A stretch of DNA of 5,448 nt from an uncultured Rhodospirillaceae bacterium. Its GTDB lineage: Bacteria; Pseudomonadota; Alphaproteobacteria; RF32; CAG-239. Positions within the stretch are counted from its first letter, which is position 1. The number at the start of each line of letters is the position of its first letter. A program made the translations under genes and the position numbers. The stretch is taken from assembly GCA_900313155.1 (NCBI GenBank), contig OMQE01000036.1, positions 1 to 5,448 of the forward strand, in the 5' to 3' direction. The notes beneath the pieces are model-generated. The model made no database searches, was not told where the DNA came from, and worked only from the letters and a program-made list of their open reading frames with translations. Below are positions 4,836 to 5,448 of this stretch, one piece after another.

Positions 4836-5448
4836 ATGTTTTCAGCATTTTTTATCAGAAGACCGCGTTTTTCGTTTGTTATTTCTATTGTTATTGTTTT
4901 AGTCGGTTTTTTGGCTTTGCTTAATTTGCCGATTGCCCTATATCCGGAGGTAACACCGCCGCAAATTACGGTCAGCGCCAAATATCCGGGGGCCAGTGCC
5001 GATGTTATTGCCCGCACAATAGGTATTCCGCTAGAAGATGAAATTAACGGTGTGGAAGATATGTTGTATATGGATTCTTCTTCAGAAGATTCTGCCTATA
5101 CATTAACGGTAACATTCAAGACAGGTATTGATCCGGATATGGCTCAAGTCAAAGTGCAAAATCGCGTGCAACAGGCAACCGCTAAATTGCCTGATGAGGT
5201 GACAAGACAAGGGATTTCAGTCAAACGGCAATCATCAAATATTTTAGGATTTATTGTTTTTTCTTCTCCAAGCGGCAGTATGGATGAAAAACAGGTGGCG
5301 GACTATGTGTATAATAATGTGCAACGTCCGTTGGCCAAAATTCACGGTGTCGGTTCAGTAGAGGTTTATGCCGCACAACTCAGTATGAGGGTTTGGCTTA
5401 ATGCCGATAAAATGGCGGCCATGCAAATCAATGCAGGTGAAATATATA
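4836..5448 (+). CDS. RND efflux inner-membrane transporter (AcrB/HAE1-type), N-terminal part, cut by window edge
   Basis: The first 204 codons of a proton-driven RND pump that would normally be about 1,030-1,050 residues; the frame is still open at the right edge. AAGGAG at 4821-4826 overlaps the adaptor stop and lies nine bases before ATG4836. The N-terminus MFSAFFIRRPRFSFVISI is typical of the family, with the first membrane helix at about 12-30. Next come LPIALYPEVTPPQITVSAKYPGAS (31-54), the start of the first porter subdomain, then IGIPLEDEINGVEDMLYM (62-79), TFKTGIDPDMAQVKVQNRVQ (93-112) and GVGSVEVYAAQLSMRVWL (171-188), which reach into the second porter subdomain. The proton-relay Asp pair lies beyond the window. 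Similarity is to the HAE1 group (hydrophobic and amphiphilic substrates: drugs, bile salts, detergents) rather than heavy-metal RND pumps. At positions equivalent to AcrB Phe136 and Phe178, by direct residue count, it has Ile136 and Tyr178. Confidence 0.93.
   Translation, partial: MFSAFFIRRPRFSFVISIVIVLVGFLALLNLPIALYPEVTPPQITVSAKYPGASADVIARTIGIPLEDEINGVEDMLYMDSSSEDSAYTLTVTFKTGIDPDMAQVKVQNRVQQATAKLPDEVTRQGISVKRQSSNILGFIVFSSPSGSMDEKQVADYVYNNVQRPLAKIHGVGSVEVYAAQLSMRVWLNADKMAAMQINAGEIY

Noticed and set aside
4520..5017. A 165-codon minus-strand open frame across the adaptor and pump junction
   Set aside because: It is the complement of two strongly recognisable RND genes and spans their boundary; no start signals or family match are visible.

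Overview
This window looks like a chromosomal segment of a Gram-negative bacterium with moderately low GC. It carries a secreted-type endonuclease I, an AcrA/AcrB-type RND efflux pair that needs an outer membrane, canonical sigma70 promoter elements and good AAGGAG-type ribosome binding sites. Proline codons are mostly CCG and isoleucine codons mostly ATT in four of the genes. A proteobacterium is likely; a gut or host-associated alphaproteobacterial lineage is my guess, not something the sequence proves.

Layout, left to right. (1) Positions 1-1122, plus strand: the 3' end of an endonuclease I (EndA/NucM-type) gene, then 12 bp later a ThiF/E1-superfamily gene of the TcdA type (cyclises t6A to ct6A at position 37 of tRNAs). 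They read as one transcript. (2) Positions 1122-1161: a hairpin with A and T tracts serving as a shared terminator for two convergent genes. Its two A.C mismatches on the plus strand become G.U pairs on the minus strand, so it folds better for the minus-strand gene. (3) Positions 1169-2977, minus strand: a 602-residue protein with four N-terminal membrane helices and a large extracytoplasmic part containing repeated beta-hairpin units. It resembles poorly characterised membrane proteins I associate mainly with Firmicutes. Its codon use differs clearly from its neighbours, which suggests transfer. (4) Positions 2978-3202: an AT-rich divergent intergenic region with a near-consensus promoter (TTGACA, 17 bp, TAGAAT) for the minus-strand gene and a weaker promoter for the plus-strand gene. 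(5) Positions 3203-3625, plus strand: a 140-residue zinc-ribbon plus helix-turn-helix protein related to the N-terminal half of IS1-type transposases. It seems to keep only the first strands of the catalytic domain. (6) Positions 3713-5448, plus strand: an RND efflux operon, with a complete periplasmic adaptor gene followed by the first 204 codons of the inner-membrane pump gene, which runs off the right edge.

The adaptor and pump form the inner-membrane part of a tripartite exporter; no outer-membrane channel gene is visible here. The IS1-like DNA-binding protein lies 87 bp upstream in the same direction. It could be a transposon remnant or a captured regulator, and the sequence alone does not decide between these. 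I see no CRISPR array, tRNA, rRNA or complete mobile element. The items most worth a second look are the foreign-looking 602-residue membrane protein and the IS1-derived small protein.
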